From NCBI RefSeq assembly GCF_018780565.1, contig NZ_JADMJN010000002.1:682001-746000 (forward strand): a DNA stretch of 64,000 nucleotides, written 5' to 3'. Position numbers and translations under genes: made by a program. The stretch comes from Rhodoferax sp. GTDB taxonomy: Bacteria; Pseudomonadota; Gammaproteobacteria; Burkholderiales; Burkholderiaceae_C. Each line of letters opens with the position of its first letter. Within the stretch, counting starts at the first letter, position 1. The notes under the pieces were generated by a model. The model ran no database searches. It was not told where the DNA came from and worked only from the letters and a program-made list of their open reading frames with translations. Shown in pieces: positions 18,211-26,717 of the stretch.

Positions 18211-18300
18211 GCGTTGCCTCTGTAATTTGAATATCCCGGCAGTGTCGCGGCGAATCGTTCATCAATCAATAAAATATAAAAACTATTAAATATTAGAAAT
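18211..18300. promoter_or_regulatory. Divergent iorA/LysR promoter region with shared AT-rich element
   Basis: This 90-base gap between the two divergent starts is markedly AT-rich on its LysR side. The segment 18260-18306 (CATCAATCAATAAAAT...CTATTAAATATTAGAAATATGCAT) aligns without gaps to 21190-21236 upstream of the dehydrogenase operon, with 36 of 47 bases identical. LysR regulators bind such divergent gaps, so this is the natural operator for the LysR protein encoded at 18301. Confidence 0.65.
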
Positions 18301-19215
18301 ATGCATATCAAAGACATCGACCTCAATCTGCTGCGCTTGTTTGATGTGGTGTACCGTACGCGCAATGTGAGCCGCGCGGCCGAGTTGCTGGACCTGACCC
18401 AGCCGGCGGTCAGTCAGGGCCTGACGCGTTTGCGCCTGCTCATCAAAGACCCGCTCTTCATGCGTGCACCCGGTGGCGTTCAGCCCAGCCCCAAGGCCGA
18501 CCGGCTGGCCGATGCGGTGCGCAGTGCCTTGAGCACTATCGAGCAAGCGTTCAACGAGTCGGTTCAGTTTGAGCCGCTGCAGTCGCGCAAGACCTTTCGC
18601 ATTCACATGAGCGATATTGGCGAGAGCCGCTTTCTGCCAACCCTGATGATGGGCTTGCGCGAATCTGCGCCCGGCGTGCGGATCGAGACTTCGGCGCTGC
18701 CAGCCAACACGATTGGGGACGCGCTGGACAGTGGTCGCATCGACTTTGCCATTGGTTTCCTGCCCACGGTCAAGGACACACAGCGTGTGCAACTCCTGAA
18801 GGACCGCTATGTGGTGTTGTTGCGCGCCGGCCACCCCTTTGTGCAGAAGTTCAAGCGCCGCAAGAAAAGTGGCAACGCCTTGCTGGAGGACTTGAAGCAG
18901 CTCGAATTTGTGGCGGTCCGAACCCATTCGGACACACTGCGCATCTTGCAGTTGTTGCAACTGGAGGACCGTTTGCGCCTGACCACCGAACACTTTTTGG
19001 TGTTGCCGGCCATTGTGCGCGCCACGGATCTTTGTGTGGTGATGCCGCGCAACATTGCGCGTGGTTTTGCGCAGGAAGGCGGCTACGCCATCATCGAGCC
19101 CGCGTTCCCGCTGCGCGACTTCACTGTGTCCCTGCACTGGAGCAAGCGGTTTGAGTCAGACCCCGGCAACCGCTGGATGCGCCAGAGCTTGTTGGCCCTG
19201 CATGCTGACGCCTGA
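18301..19215 (+). CDS. LysR-type transcriptional regulator
   Basis: This 304-residue regulator has the standard N-terminal winged helix (MHIKDIDLNLLRLFDVVY, then SRAAELLDLTQPAVSQGLTRLR, residues 1-65) and a periplasmic-binding-protein-like effector domain (about 93-300). It diverges from iorA, so it most likely controls iorA-iorB-bug in response to an aromatic keto-acid or related compound; that ligand is inferred from context only. The end of the gene converges with the cytochrome c gene, 16 bases away. A second copy of its promoter element lies upstream of the next operon. Confidence 0.93.
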   Translation: MHIKDIDLNLLRLFDVVYRTRNVSRAAELLDLTQPAVSQGLTRLRLLIKDPLFMRAPGGVQPSPKADRLADAVRSALSTIEQAFNESVQFEPLQSRKTFRIHMSDIGESRFLPTLMMGLRESAPGVRIETSALPANTIGDALDSGRIDFAIGFLPTVKDTQRVQLLKDRYVVLLRAGHPFVQKFKRRKKSGNALLEDLKQLEFVAVRTHSDTLRILQLLQLEDRLRLTTEHFLVLPAIVRATDLCVVMPRNIARGFAQEGGYAIIEPAFPLRDFTVSLHWSKRFESDPGNRWMRQSLLALHADA

Positions 19216-19231
19216 TTGTTCTTGTCGCGCT

Positions 19232-19849
19232 TCAGGGCGCGGCTTTGGGCAGATGGGCCAGGTAGTAGGCAAGGTCTGGAATGGCCTCAGGCGGGATACC
19301 TGACAGCGCGTCGTTCATGGCGCTGGTGTAGCCGACGCGCTTGCCGGCACGAAACTCAGCCAGTGTCTGGGTCAGATAATCCTCCCGCTGGTGCGCCAGT
19401 CGGGGCACCTGCTTGCCGCCAGAGAAGTCTGCGCCATGGCAAGAGGCGCAACGATTTTGCTGGACCAAGGTGACGCCGCGCGCCATGCGTTGGGCGTCGA
19501 TTGTGGCGTCAGTGGGTGGCAGTGGTGGTGGCAGCTTGGCAATGAAGTCGGAAAACCCCCTCAAATCATCATCGCTCATGCCCTTGGCCACGGCGCTCAT
19601 GGCTGGATTGCCACGCCGGCCTTCCCGGAACAGGAACAGTTGCGTGATGGCGTAAAACGAATGCTGCCCCGCCAGCGATGGTGTCAATGCCTGTGTGCTG
19701 CGGCCGCCTTCACCATGGCAGGTCATGCACGCGGCAAAGCGTTCCTGTATGGACGCAATGGGCTGGGCTGCCGAAGAAGTGGCGGCCCAAGCCAGGTGCA
19801 GCGCTGTCAATACAGCGGCGCACCGGCCTGCGATGCGCTGCAATCTCAC
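19232..19849 (-). CDS. Diheme c4-like cytochrome c, exported
   Basis: This 205-residue protein has a signal peptide (residues 1-28, ending near SSAAQ) and two CxxCH heme sites, CMTCH (about 41) and CASCH (about 134), in two similar halves of ~85 residues. Likely axial methionines are in NPAMSAVAKGM and GYTSAMNDAL. It resembles cytochrome c4 or dehydrogenase-linked cytochromes. The GTG start overlaps the stop of the dehydrogenase gene by 3 bases (GTGA), so it probably accepts electrons from that periplasmic enzyme and passes them to the respiratory chain. Confidence 0.9.
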   Translation of the reverse strand: MRLQRIAGRCAAVLTALHLAWAATSSAAQPIASIQERFAACMTCHGEGGRSTQALTPSLAGQHSFYAITQLFLFREGRRGNPAMSAVAKGMSDDDLRGFSDFIAKLPPPLPPTDATIDAQRMARGVTLVQQNRCASCHGADFSGGKQVPRLAHQREDYLTQTLAEFRAGKRVGYTSAMNDALSGIPPEAIPDLAYYLAHLPKAAP

Positions 19850-21087
19850 TGGCCTTTGTAGCTGATGCGGTAGATGGCGCCGTTGTGGTCGTCAGACACC
19901 AGCAGCGAGCCGTCTTTCATCACCAGCACGTCCACGGGGCGGCCCAGGTACTCGTTGTTCTCGACCAGGCCCGTCATGAAGGGTTCCATGCGTGCGCCAC
20001 CTTTGCCATCCGGCCATGCCACGACCACGTCGGCGGCGTACTTCTTGGTGCGGTTCCACGGGCCATGGCGTGCGATGAACATGGCACCTTGGTACTTGGC
20101 CGGGAACATCTTGCCGGTGTAGAAGCGCATGCCCAGCGTACCGGCGTGGGGTCCGGTCAGCATGGCGGGCTTGGTGTAATCGCTGCAGGACTTGCCCCAG
20201 CCGAATTCGGGATCGGCAAAGTCACCCTGGTGGCAGTACGGGAAACCAAAGTGCTGCTTGCCGGTTTGGGTCACGTGGTTGAGCTCGTCGTTGGGCAAGT
20301 CTTCGGACAACCAGTCGCGGCCGTTGTCGGTGAACCAGAGGTCGCCGGTTTTGGGGTCCCAGTCAAAGCCCACCGTGTTGCGCACGCCGCGTGCCACAAC
20401 TTCTTCGCCCGTGCCATCCAGGTTCATGCGGCGGATCTGCGCATGCTGTTCGTCTGGCATGCAAATGTTGCAGGGCGCGCCGACCGGCACATACAGTTTT
20501 CCGTCAGGCCCGATCTTGATGAATTTCCAGCCGTGCGGCACATCGCCGGGCAGTTTGTCGTACACCATCACCGGCTTGGGCGGATTGTCCAGATTGGCTT
20601 CAATGTTGTCGTAACGCGTGATGTCCTTGGGTGTGGCCACGAACAGCGAACCTTTGTGGAATTCAATGCCATTGGGCAGGAAGAGTTTTTCGGCGATGGT
20701 TTTGACTTCGCGTTTACCGCCCTTGTCCTGCACGGCGTAAATCTTGCCGGCCACGAACAGGGAGCTGACGAACACCGTGCCCTTGTCACCCTGACGCAGT
20801 CCGCGCGCATCGAGAATTCCGCTGGCCCAGACTTCGGCCGTGAAACCCGGCGGCAGTTTGAGTTTGCTCAGCGGCAGCTTGTCCGCAGCCGTGGGGATGG
20901 GGAACGAAGGAACCGGCGCCATTTTGCTGGCGGTGTCATTCTTGGGCATGCCGACCGCCCAGAAGGGAACCTCTTCCTTCTTGGGCGGATCAGCCGCGAG
21001 TGCCATGGAAGCCGGCAGGGCCATGGCCACGGCCAACATGGCCGAGCGCCACATTCCATGGGTGCGCGTCGAAGCTTTGATTTTCAT
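19846..21087 (-). CDS. PQQ-dependent sugar (sorbosone-type) dehydrogenase, exported
   Basis: This 413-residue protein starts at ATG 21087, with AGGAG at 21097-21101 upstream; residues 1-33 form a signal peptide ending MALAADPPKK. The mature part reads as a six-bladed beta-propeller of the glucose/sorbosone dehydrogenase family, for example LPPGFTAEVWASGI, LFLPNGIEFHKGSLFVA, GPDGKLYVPVGAPCN, FTDNGRDWLSEDLPNDELN and RHGPWNRTKKYAADVV. The substrate is unknown. It is the first gene of a two-gene operon with a diheme cytochrome c, which supports a periplasmic quinoprotein oxidising an alcohol, sugar or aldehyde. Confidence 0.88.
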   Translation of the reverse strand: MKIKASTRTHGMWRSAMLAVAMALPASMALAADPPKKEEVPFWAVGMPKNDTASKMAPVPSFPIPTAADKLPLSKLKLPPGFTAEVWASGILDARGLRQGDKGTVFVSSLFVAGKIYAVQDKGGKREVKTIAEKLFLPNGIEFHKGSLFVATPKDITRYDNIEANLDNPPKPVMVYDKLPGDVPHGWKFIKIGPDGKLYVPVGAPCNICMPDEQHAQIRRMNLDGTGEEVVARGVRNTVGFDWDPKTGDLWFTDNGRDWLSEDLPNDELNHVTQTGKQHFGFPYCHQGDFADPEFGWGKSCSDYTKPAMLTGPHAGTLGMRFYTGKMFPAKYQGAMFIARHGPWNRTKKYAADVVVAWPDGKGGARMEPFMTGLVENNEYLGRPVDVLVMKDGSLLVSDDHNGAIYRISYKGQ

Positions 21088-21180
21088 CGTGTAGTCTCCT
21101 GTTGGTGTTTCAAGTGCCATGTCAGGAAACTTCCACGATTTCCCCTGGCCGTTTTTTGTTATCCGGCCAGTTTCGTGATG

Positions 21181-21230
21181 ATTTATCTATCCATCAATAA
21201 AATAATTTGTCTATTGAATATTAGATAAAT
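21181..21230. promoter_or_regulatory. 50-bp AT-rich dyad upstream of the dehydrogenase operon
   Basis: ATTTATCTAT (21181-21190) and TTAGATAAAT (21221-21230) form outer arms; ATCAATA and TATTGAA form inner arms. Bases 21190-21236 match the LysR promoter element at 18260-18306 (36/47). Both copies end in ATGCAT; at the LysR locus this is the start codon, whereas here the frame closes after seven codons, suggesting either a shared operator or the relic of a lost LysR gene. Confidence 0.6.
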
Positions 21231-21266
21231 GCATGTGGATCGATGGCGATGAGCGACGGACCGGGG

Positions 21267-22367
21267 TCAAATCATCTGGTATCTGGCGACACCCGTGTCA
21301 TCCAGCGTCCGTGCAACTTCGCCGCGGTGCATCAGGTAGTTCAGGCAGGCCAGGCTTTCGCCGGTGGCCAGGTTCAGCAGGCCGGCATCGGTCTCGTCGA
21401 TGCTGCGGCCAAACAGGGCCGCGAACACATCAATGGCGCGTCTGGGCTCCTGCAATGTCTTGCGCAACCGGTCCAGCGTGCGCTGCTGTGAGGCCGCCAG
21501 GTAATCGAGCCGTGCGTGAAGACCGCGAAAGCAGTCGTTGTGCGAGGGCAGCACCAGCACGTCATCCGGCACCTCGCGCTTGACCTTGGCCAGCGACTCC
21601 AGCCACTCGCGCATGGGGTCGGCATCCGGCTCGGTCGGGTGGACCGATACATTGGAAGAAATCTTGGGCAACACCTGGTCACCCGAAATCAATAATTTCA
21701 GATCGGCGCAGTACAGGCAGGCGTGCTCGGGCGAATGACCTGTGCCCACAATCACCCGCCAGGTGTTGACACCGATCCTGATTTCCTCGCCATCCCGGAT
21801 GCGGCGATAGCTGTCGGGCAGCGTATGAATGCGCTTGCCAAAGTTGCCAAAGCGGGTCTGGTAGTTTTCGATGGCACCCGTGCTCCAGCCGGCCCGGCGA
21901 TAGAAGGCCACGCCTTCATCCGGTGCCTCCCGGCCGGAGTCCGCGGTGAGGACGCGGCAGTTCAGGTACTCCAGTTGCGTCATCCACAAACGACAATTGA
22001 ACTTGCGCGTCAGCCAGCCCGCCATGCCGATATGGTCCGGATGCATGTGGGTGCCAAATATCCGGGTCAGCGGGCGCTGCTCCGCAGCCGTGGCAAACAG
22101 TTCACGCCATGCCGCCACAGTCTCGTCGGTACGCATGCCGGTATCCACCACGGCCCAGCCGTTGTCGTCCTCCAGACCCCAGATGTTGATGTGGTTGAGC
22201 GCCATGGGCAGTGGCATGCGCATCCAGACCACGCCAGGAGCCACCTCCAGTACCTTGCCGACTTCAGGTGGCGCCTCGAAGGGGTAGATGAGGGTGGGCT
22301 TTTCAAGCCGTTCGCGGGGCTGCGGGGTTTCGGTCATGGGCAGCGGCCTTTCACTTGAGTCGGTCAT
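21267..22367 (-). CDS. MBL-fold metallo-hydrolase
   Basis: This metallo-beta-lactamase-fold hydrolase of about 366 residues shows the metal-binding motif as THMHPDHIGMAG, a downstream VGTGHSPEHACLYC (third histidine), LLISGDQVLP (bridging aspartate) and LVLPSHNDCF. Its C-terminal helical extension (RTLDRLRKTLQEPRRAIDVFAALFGR) is typical of the group annotated as MBL-fold/glyoxalase-II-like. The substrate is unknown. The start is uncertain: ATG at 22367 or 22337 (the latter has AAAGG nine bases upstream); a longer frame to 22430 is unlikely. It is not obviously in an operon with its neighbours. Confidence 0.85.
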   Translation of the reverse strand: MTDSSERPLPMTETPQPRERLEKPTLIYPFEAPPEVGKVLEVAPGVVWMRMPLPMALNHINIWGLEDDNGWAVVDTGMRTDETVAAWRELFATAAEQRPLTRIFGTHMHPDHIGMAGWLTRKFNCRLWMTQLEYLNCRVLTADSGREAPDEGVAFYRRAGWSTGAIENYQTRFGNFGKRIHTLPDSYRRIRDGEEIRIGVNTWRVIVGTGHSPEHACLYCADLKLLISGDQVLPKISSNVSVHPTEPDADPMREWLESLAKVKREVPDDVLVLPSHNDCFRGLHARLDYLAASQQRTLDRLRKTLQEPRRAIDVFAALFGRSIDETDAGLLNLATGESLACLNYLMHRGEVARTLDDTGVARYQMI

Positions 22368-22472
22368 GCGCGCAATGGTAACCCTGTTGACAAGGATCAT
22401 CTGCGGGACAGCAAGGGGATGGCGTGACACCTACAATGGACTCGTGTTTCCTACTCTTCACGTTCATTCCTG

Positions 22473-23408
22473 GTGAAATCCAGGGCCGCATTGTCCAAAA
22501 AAATCCAACGCCGGCTTGCGTTGACGCACCGACACACCCGGATGCGCGTCTTTCTGTTGCCTGCTGTCTGGCGCGGCATGTTGTGGGTTGCATTGAGTGG
22601 CATCGTGTTCACCTGTTTGAACACTGTTGTGCGCCACATCACGCTGTCCCTTGATCCGTTTCAGTCCCAGTTCTTGCGTTACCTGTTTGGGATTGCGGCC
22701 ATGTTGCCGATTGTCTGGCGCGATGGCCTGGGGGCCTATCGCCCGATCAACATGCGGGGGCAATGGTGGCGCGGTGCTGTTCACACGGTAGGCCTGATGC
22801 TGTGGTTCACGGCGTTGCCGCATATTGGTTTGGCAGATATGACTGCGATTGGCTTTACCGGCCCGATTTTCATCATGATTGGGGCCGCCTGGTTTCTCGG
22901 CGAGAAGATGCACGCTGATCGCTGGATTGCAGCCATGATCGGCTTCGTCGGTGTGTTGGTGGTGGTGGCCCCGAAATTCACGGCCCAGGGCGGCTGGTAT
23001 GCCCTGGTGATGCTGGCTTCTGCACCGGTCTTTGCCGCCTCCTTTTTGATGACCAAAACACTGACTCGGAACGAAAGCTCGGGTGTGATCGTGTTGTGGC
23101 AAGCCATCTCGGTGACGGTGTTGAGTCTGCCGCTGGGTCTTCTTCATTGGACCGACCCCACTGCGTGGCAATGGATCGGCTTTGCCGCCGCCGGTGTGCT
23201 GGGCTCACTGGCGCACTATTGCCTGACGCGCGGGTTTCGCATCGCCGACATTTCGGCTACCCAATCATTGCGCTTCCTTGACCTGATCTGGGCATCGTTG
23301 ATGGGCTGGCTGGTGTTTTCGGATGTGCCCAGTCAGACCACCCTGATAGGCGCACTGATCATTCTCTCGTCCACCATCTGGATTGCCCGGCGTGAACACA
23401 AGCGATAA
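22473..23408 (+). CDS. DMT-superfamily transporter (EamA)
   Basis: This integral membrane protein (311 residues from GTG 22473, 288 from ATG 22542) has about ten hydrophobic segments arranged as two EamA repeats, for example MLWVALSGIVFTCLNTVV and a second half starting near residue 165 (GWYALVMLASAPVFAASFLM). Such proteins usually export metabolites or amino acids; the substrate is not readable. The N-terminal ~23 residues are basic and may not be translated, so the true start is unclear. It converges with the flavoprotein gene 20 bases downstream. Confidence 0.85.
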   Translation: MKSRAALSKKIQRRLALTHRHTRMRVFLLPAVWRGMLWVALSGIVFTCLNTVVRHITLSLDPFQSQFLRYLFGIAAMLPIVWRDGLGAYRPINMRGQWWRGAVHTVGLMLWFTALPHIGLADMTAIGFTGPIFIMIGAAWFLGEKMHADRWIAAMIGFVGVLVVVAPKFTAQGGWYALVMLASAPVFAASFLMTKTLTRNESSGVIVLWQAISVTVLSLPLGLLHWTDPTAWQWIGFAAAGVLGSLAHYCLTRGFRIADISATQSLRFLDLIWASLMGWLVFSDVPSQTTLIGALIILSSTIWIARREHKR

Positions 23409-23428
23409 GCCAGCACAATGACTTTGGC

Positions 23429-24838
23429 TCAGCTCTTCTGAGTCGCCATTAGTTTTGCAATATTGGTCATGGCCAGCATCGCATTGGCCTTGTATTTCGC
23501 CAGGATCCCCATCTTTTCCTCGTCGGCCCGATCCACTTCTGCAATGAGCTTGCCAAATCCGTCCAGGCGGCTTTCGCGAATCCACTGGCGTAGCGGCTTG
23601 TCCTGTGACCACTTGAACTGGTTCATCATGTTGGCCGCCGTTGAAGCGGGATAGCTTTCCAGGCTGTCGGGAAATGGAACCGTGCCGCAAATCTGGTTCT
23701 TGGTCGCATCATCGTCATAGTGCGCCTCCACATAGGCGATCATGGCCGCACTGAAAGTGGGTAGCGGCACGCGCACCAGTTGCGGCACTATCTTGTCGCC
23801 CTGAAAGATCGGCTGGATCGGGCGTTTTTCCACAGCCGATGCCGTGCAGTCAATACACAGCGTATTGGCGCTCATGGGCACGGTTCCGCGATCAAGGACC
23901 AGCTGGTCTGCTTCTATCGACTGCACATGGCCCAGGCGGATTACGTTCCTGATGGTTCGCAGAACTTCCACTTCACCTTTGGACATGGTTGCGTAATGGA
24001 ACATGCCCGGCTTGTGCTCCGGATAGATGCGCAACATGGCTTCACAGTCCTCAAGACGCTTGAACAGATCGTCAATCGAGCTTGCGTTGGCAAAAGCGCC
24101 CATCTGATCGGCCTGCCCGCCAATCGTTGTGTTGAAAAACTCTGGCCCCGGTTGGGTATGCAGACGATTCACCAGCCAGGAATCACGCGGCATCACCCAA
24201 CTGATGGCATCCGGCTGCGCCCCGGAGTTCAGCAGCCAAATGCCCACGTCCATCGCAGTTTTTCCCGCACCAATGATCATGAAATGCCGAGGCCGCTCCC
24301 GCTTGCCTTGCCAAAGTTGGGGCAGGGCGTTGGGTGTGATCAGCCAGGCCCCGTCTCCCACTTTAAACTTTGGTGTGTGCGTGGCTGGAACCTGGGTCCC
24401 AAAGTAGGTGGCGTCTACGGTTTTTTTGCGCACGTTGACCTGGGTCTGCACGCCGGACAGAATCGATACAAACCGGCCGTCGCCCACGTAATCACACATG
24501 GGGTGGTAGCTGACGCGACCGCTGGGCAAGAGCTTCTGGTTCATCACCCGCTCGAAATAGGCGCTTACCTCGGGGCCGGAAGCCAGTTCATAGAGGCCCT
24601 TGTTAACGCCAATCGTGTCTTTTCGATTGTTTCCCAGAGGCATGGAGTTAACGCCATAAAAGGCGGAAGGCTGGTGCAGCGCGACAAACGGATAGGCGTC
24701 ATTCCAGTGCCCGCCGGGCTTGCCGTGGCGATCAACCATCGTGATGTGTGCGTCAGTTTCATCGATCAGCGTATCGGCGAAGGCCAGGCCTACCGCGCCA
24801 CTGCCAATGACCAAATAGTCGGTCTCAATGTGTTGCAT
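23429..24838 (-). CDS. FAD/NAD(P)-binding flavoprotein, monooxygenase-like
   Basis: This 469-residue protein begins DYLVIGSGAVGLAFADTLID, an FAD-binding GxGxxG motif, with VDRHGKPGGHWNDAYPFVALHQPSAFYG following as in flavin monooxygenases. A second Rossmann motif, FMIIGAGKTAMDVGIWLLNSG, near residue 200 would bind NAD(P)H. The usual BVMO/FMO fingerprint is not obvious, so the reaction is uncertain. The start ATG 24838 has AAGGA seven bases upstream. The last ~75 residues are helical with no recognised domain. It stands alone between convergent and divergent neighbours. Confidence 0.8.
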   Translation of the reverse strand: MQHIETDYLVIGSGAVGLAFADTLIDETDAHITMVDRHGKPGGHWNDAYPFVALHQPSAFYGVNSMPLGNNRKDTIGVNKGLYELASGPEVSAYFERVMNQKLLPSGRVSYHPMCDYVGDGRFVSILSGVQTQVNVRKKTVDATYFGTQVPATHTPKFKVGDGAWLITPNALPQLWQGKRERPRHFMIIGAGKTAMDVGIWLLNSGAQPDAISWVMPRDSWLVNRLHTQPGPEFFNTTIGGQADQMGAFANASSIDDLFKRLEDCEAMLRIYPEHKPGMFHYATMSKGEVEVLRTIRNVIRLGHVQSIEADQLVLDRGTVPMSANTLCIDCTASAVEKRPIQPIFQGDKIVPQLVRVPLPTFSAAMIAYVEAHYDDDATKNQICGTVPFPDSLESYPASTAANMMNQFKWSQDKPLRQWIRESRLDGFGKLIAEVDRADEEKMGILAKYKANAMLAMTNIAKLMATQKS

Positions 24839-24976
24839 GGATGATCCTTGTTGCATCGGGTCAGACGACACGCCGCCGCGCGGCATGGGCCTCATCGTAT
24901 TCGCATTTCCGAAAACCGTCTGAATTGGCTTTTCCCGATTTGAGCAAGCCTTGAGAATTTCCCCTATCCTTGGCCA

Positions 24977-25696
24977 ATGTCAGACATCCCGCCTTCAATG
25001 AGCAGCCTTGGCGAACACTACCAAGCCATCGTGATTGGCTCCCGAGGCGCCATTGGAGGGGCTTTTGTGCGCGGGCTCCAGCTTGATCCGCGCTGCACCA
25101 AGGTCATCGGTGTGTCCCGATCCAGCGTGCCGGGCCTGGACCTTCAAGACGAGTCCAGCATTGCTCAATGCGCGCAGTTGCTCAAGGCGCATGCGCCTTA
25201 TGCGCTCATCGTGGATGCCACGGGCGCCCTCGCCATGGCAGGCAAGGGGCCCGAGAAGCGATTGGGCGATCTGAATGCCGATCAGTTGTTGCAAGCCTTC
25301 AGCATCAACGCCGTAGGACCTGCATTGGTGCTCAAACACTTTGTGGACCTGATGCCTGTGGGAGCCCCGGCCATTTATGCCAAGCTGTCGGCCCGGGTTG
25401 GCAGCATCAGTGACAACCGCAAGGGTGGCTGGTATGGCTACCGGGCCTCCAAGGCCGCGCTCAACATGATTTTGCAATCAGCCGCGCTGGAATGCACCCG
25501 CCTGCGACCGCAGTTGGTACTGGCCGCCTTGCAGCCCGGCACCGTGCGCTCAGACTTGTCTGCGCCATTTGTTGTTGCGCAGGATGCGATGGACCCCGAT
25601 GCGGCGGTAGCAGGTTTGCTCACGACGCTGAATGACCTGTCCCCACAACGTGGCGCCCAGTTCGTTGATTACCGCGGGCAGCTCATCGCCTGGTGA
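24977..25696 (+). CDS. Short-chain dehydrogenase/reductase, C-factor-like
   Basis: This 239-residue SDR protein shows an N-terminal nucleotide motif IVIGSRGAIGGAFVRGL, a YxxxK catalytic pair in WYGYRASKAALNMILQSAALE, and a preceding serine in KLSARVGSISDN. The order fits classical SDRs and especially the CsgA/C-factor-like group, which lack long substrate loops. The cofactor is probably NAD(P); the substrate is unknown. It is followed 43 bases later by the glutathione peroxidase gene. Confidence 0.87.
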   Translation: MSDIPPSMSSLGEHYQAIVIGSRGAIGGAFVRGLQLDPRCTKVIGVSRSSVPGLDLQDESSIAQCAQLLKAHAPYALIVDATGALAMAGKGPEKRLGDLNADQLLQAFSINAVGPALVLKHFVDLMPVGAPAIYAKLSARVGSISDNRKGGWYGYRASKAALNMILQSAALECTRLRPQLVLAALQPGTVRSDLSAPFVVAQDAMDPDAAVAGLLTTLNDLSPQRGAQFVDYRGQLIAW

Positions 25697-25739
25697 GCGC
25701 TGTAACGAGAAAATTTGAAAACTTCCGGAGAATGTCATC

Positions 25740-26330
25740 ATGCTGGTTTACTCACGCCGCGAATCCCGCTTCCTGGTTCTTCTGAGTTTTTTTATCATGA
25801 GCGTTGTCCTGACGGGCAAGGCCCATGCCGCCGAACCCAGCGCTTGCCCGGCGATTCTTCGCCATCAGTTTGAGCGTCTGCAAGACAATGCGCCCCAGAA
25901 CCTGTGCCAATACGCTGGCAAGGTGGTGCTGGTGGTCAACACGGCTAGTTATTGCGGCTTTACCAGCCAGTACCAAGGGCTGGAGGCCTTGTACACCCGC
26001 TATCAGGCTCAAGGCCTGGTGATTCTGGGTTTCCCGACCAATGATTTTGGCCAGCAGGAGCCCGGTTCATCAAAGCAGATTGCAGATTTTTGTTTCAACA
26101 CCTATGGCGTCAAGTTCCCGATGATGGACAAGACGGTGGTGGCGGGCCCTAAGCGCAATGCCTTTTATGCGGCCCTGGCCAAAGCCAGTGGCAAAGCGCC
26201 GCAATGGAATTTTCACAAATACCTGATTGATCGCAAAGGCCAGGTCATAGGTAGCTTTGCCAGTGAAATCACACCTGAAAACGTGACTTTGGTGAAGGCC
26301 GTGGAGGCTGCGCTGACTTCGGCGCAGTGA
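25740..26330 (+). CDS. Glutathione peroxidase family protein, exported
   Basis: This 196-residue thiol peroxidase carries a signal peptide (residues 1-31, SFFIMSVVLTGKAHAAEP). The catalytic set is visible: the cysteine in NTASYCGFTSQYQGLEALY, the glutamine in GFPTNDFGQQEPG and the tryptophan in WNFHKYLIDRKG. It contains cysteine rather than selenocysteine, so it probably uses thioredoxin-like reductants. Export would place peroxide removal in the periplasm. CGGAG lies 10-14 bases upstream of the ATG. No paired oxidant-responsive regulator is adjacent. Confidence 0.93.
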   Translation: MLVYSRRESRFLVLLSFFIMSVVLTGKAHAAEPSACPAILRHQFERLQDNAPQNLCQYAGKVVLVVNTASYCGFTSQYQGLEALYTRYQAQGLVILGFPTNDFGQQEPGSSKQIADFCFNTYGVKFPMMDKTVVAGPKRNAFYAALAKASGKAPQWNFHKYLIDRKGQVIGSFASEITPENVTLVKAVEAALTSAQ

Positions 26331-26395
26331 GTTGAGGAAGAAGCTTGTGATCTGTGCACAGCTCGCGCTCTGCAGTGCAAGCAATCGCCCGGCTG

Positions 26396-26557
26396 CTAGC
26401 TTGGTAGCAGGAAACGTTTCACCAGTATGAGCGCGAGCACAAACAGAACAAGCGCCAAAAAAATGTTGAAGATGGGGTGACTTTTCGATGACTTGTCCGG
26501 CGCGGATGGCTGATCCAGCGTCGACAAGAGCGACGGTATCGTTGTATCGGTGTCCAA
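26396..26557 (-). CDS. 53-residue single-pass membrane peptide, TTG start
   Basis: I recognise no family. The frame from TTG at 26557 gives MDTDTTIPSLLSTLDQPSAP, a short Lys/Ser linker, then a strongly hydrophobic helix at residues 30-46 (FNIFLALVLFVLALILV) ending KRF, so an N-out/C-in or tail-type single-pass membrane protein is likely by the positive-inside rule. A GGAG site lies 8 bases before the TTG. It is encoded opposite to and downstream of the glutathione peroxidase gene, 65 bases past its stop. The clean amphipathic-linker/membrane-helix layout supports a real gene, but only by composition. Confidence 0.5.
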   Translation of the reverse strand: MDTDTTIPSLLSTLDQPSAPDKSSKSHPIFNIFLALVLFVLALILVKRFLLPS

Positions 26558-26687
26558 AACTGCGTCTCCAGGTGATTCGGCATTTATTTTTAAGTACCGG
26601 GGAGTTTATAAGCCATCGCTGAATCACGGGATGGGTGTTAGTACTTACCGAAAGAAAAAATCTGACTTTTGCGGATCAGGGGTTTTG

Positions 26688-26705
26688 TTTGGTGCAGGAA
26701 AGATG
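26688..26705. repeat. att-like copy of the tRNA-Thr 3' end
   Basis: TTTGGTGCAGGAAAGATG matches 28236-28253 (the 3' end of tRNA-Thr with its flank) at 16 of 18 positions, in the same orientation. The two copies bracket an integrase fragment, an IS remnant and one cargo gene, as expected for the attL/attR pair of an element integrated into the tRNA. Confidence 0.6.
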
Positions 26706-26717
26706 CTCGGATGCATC

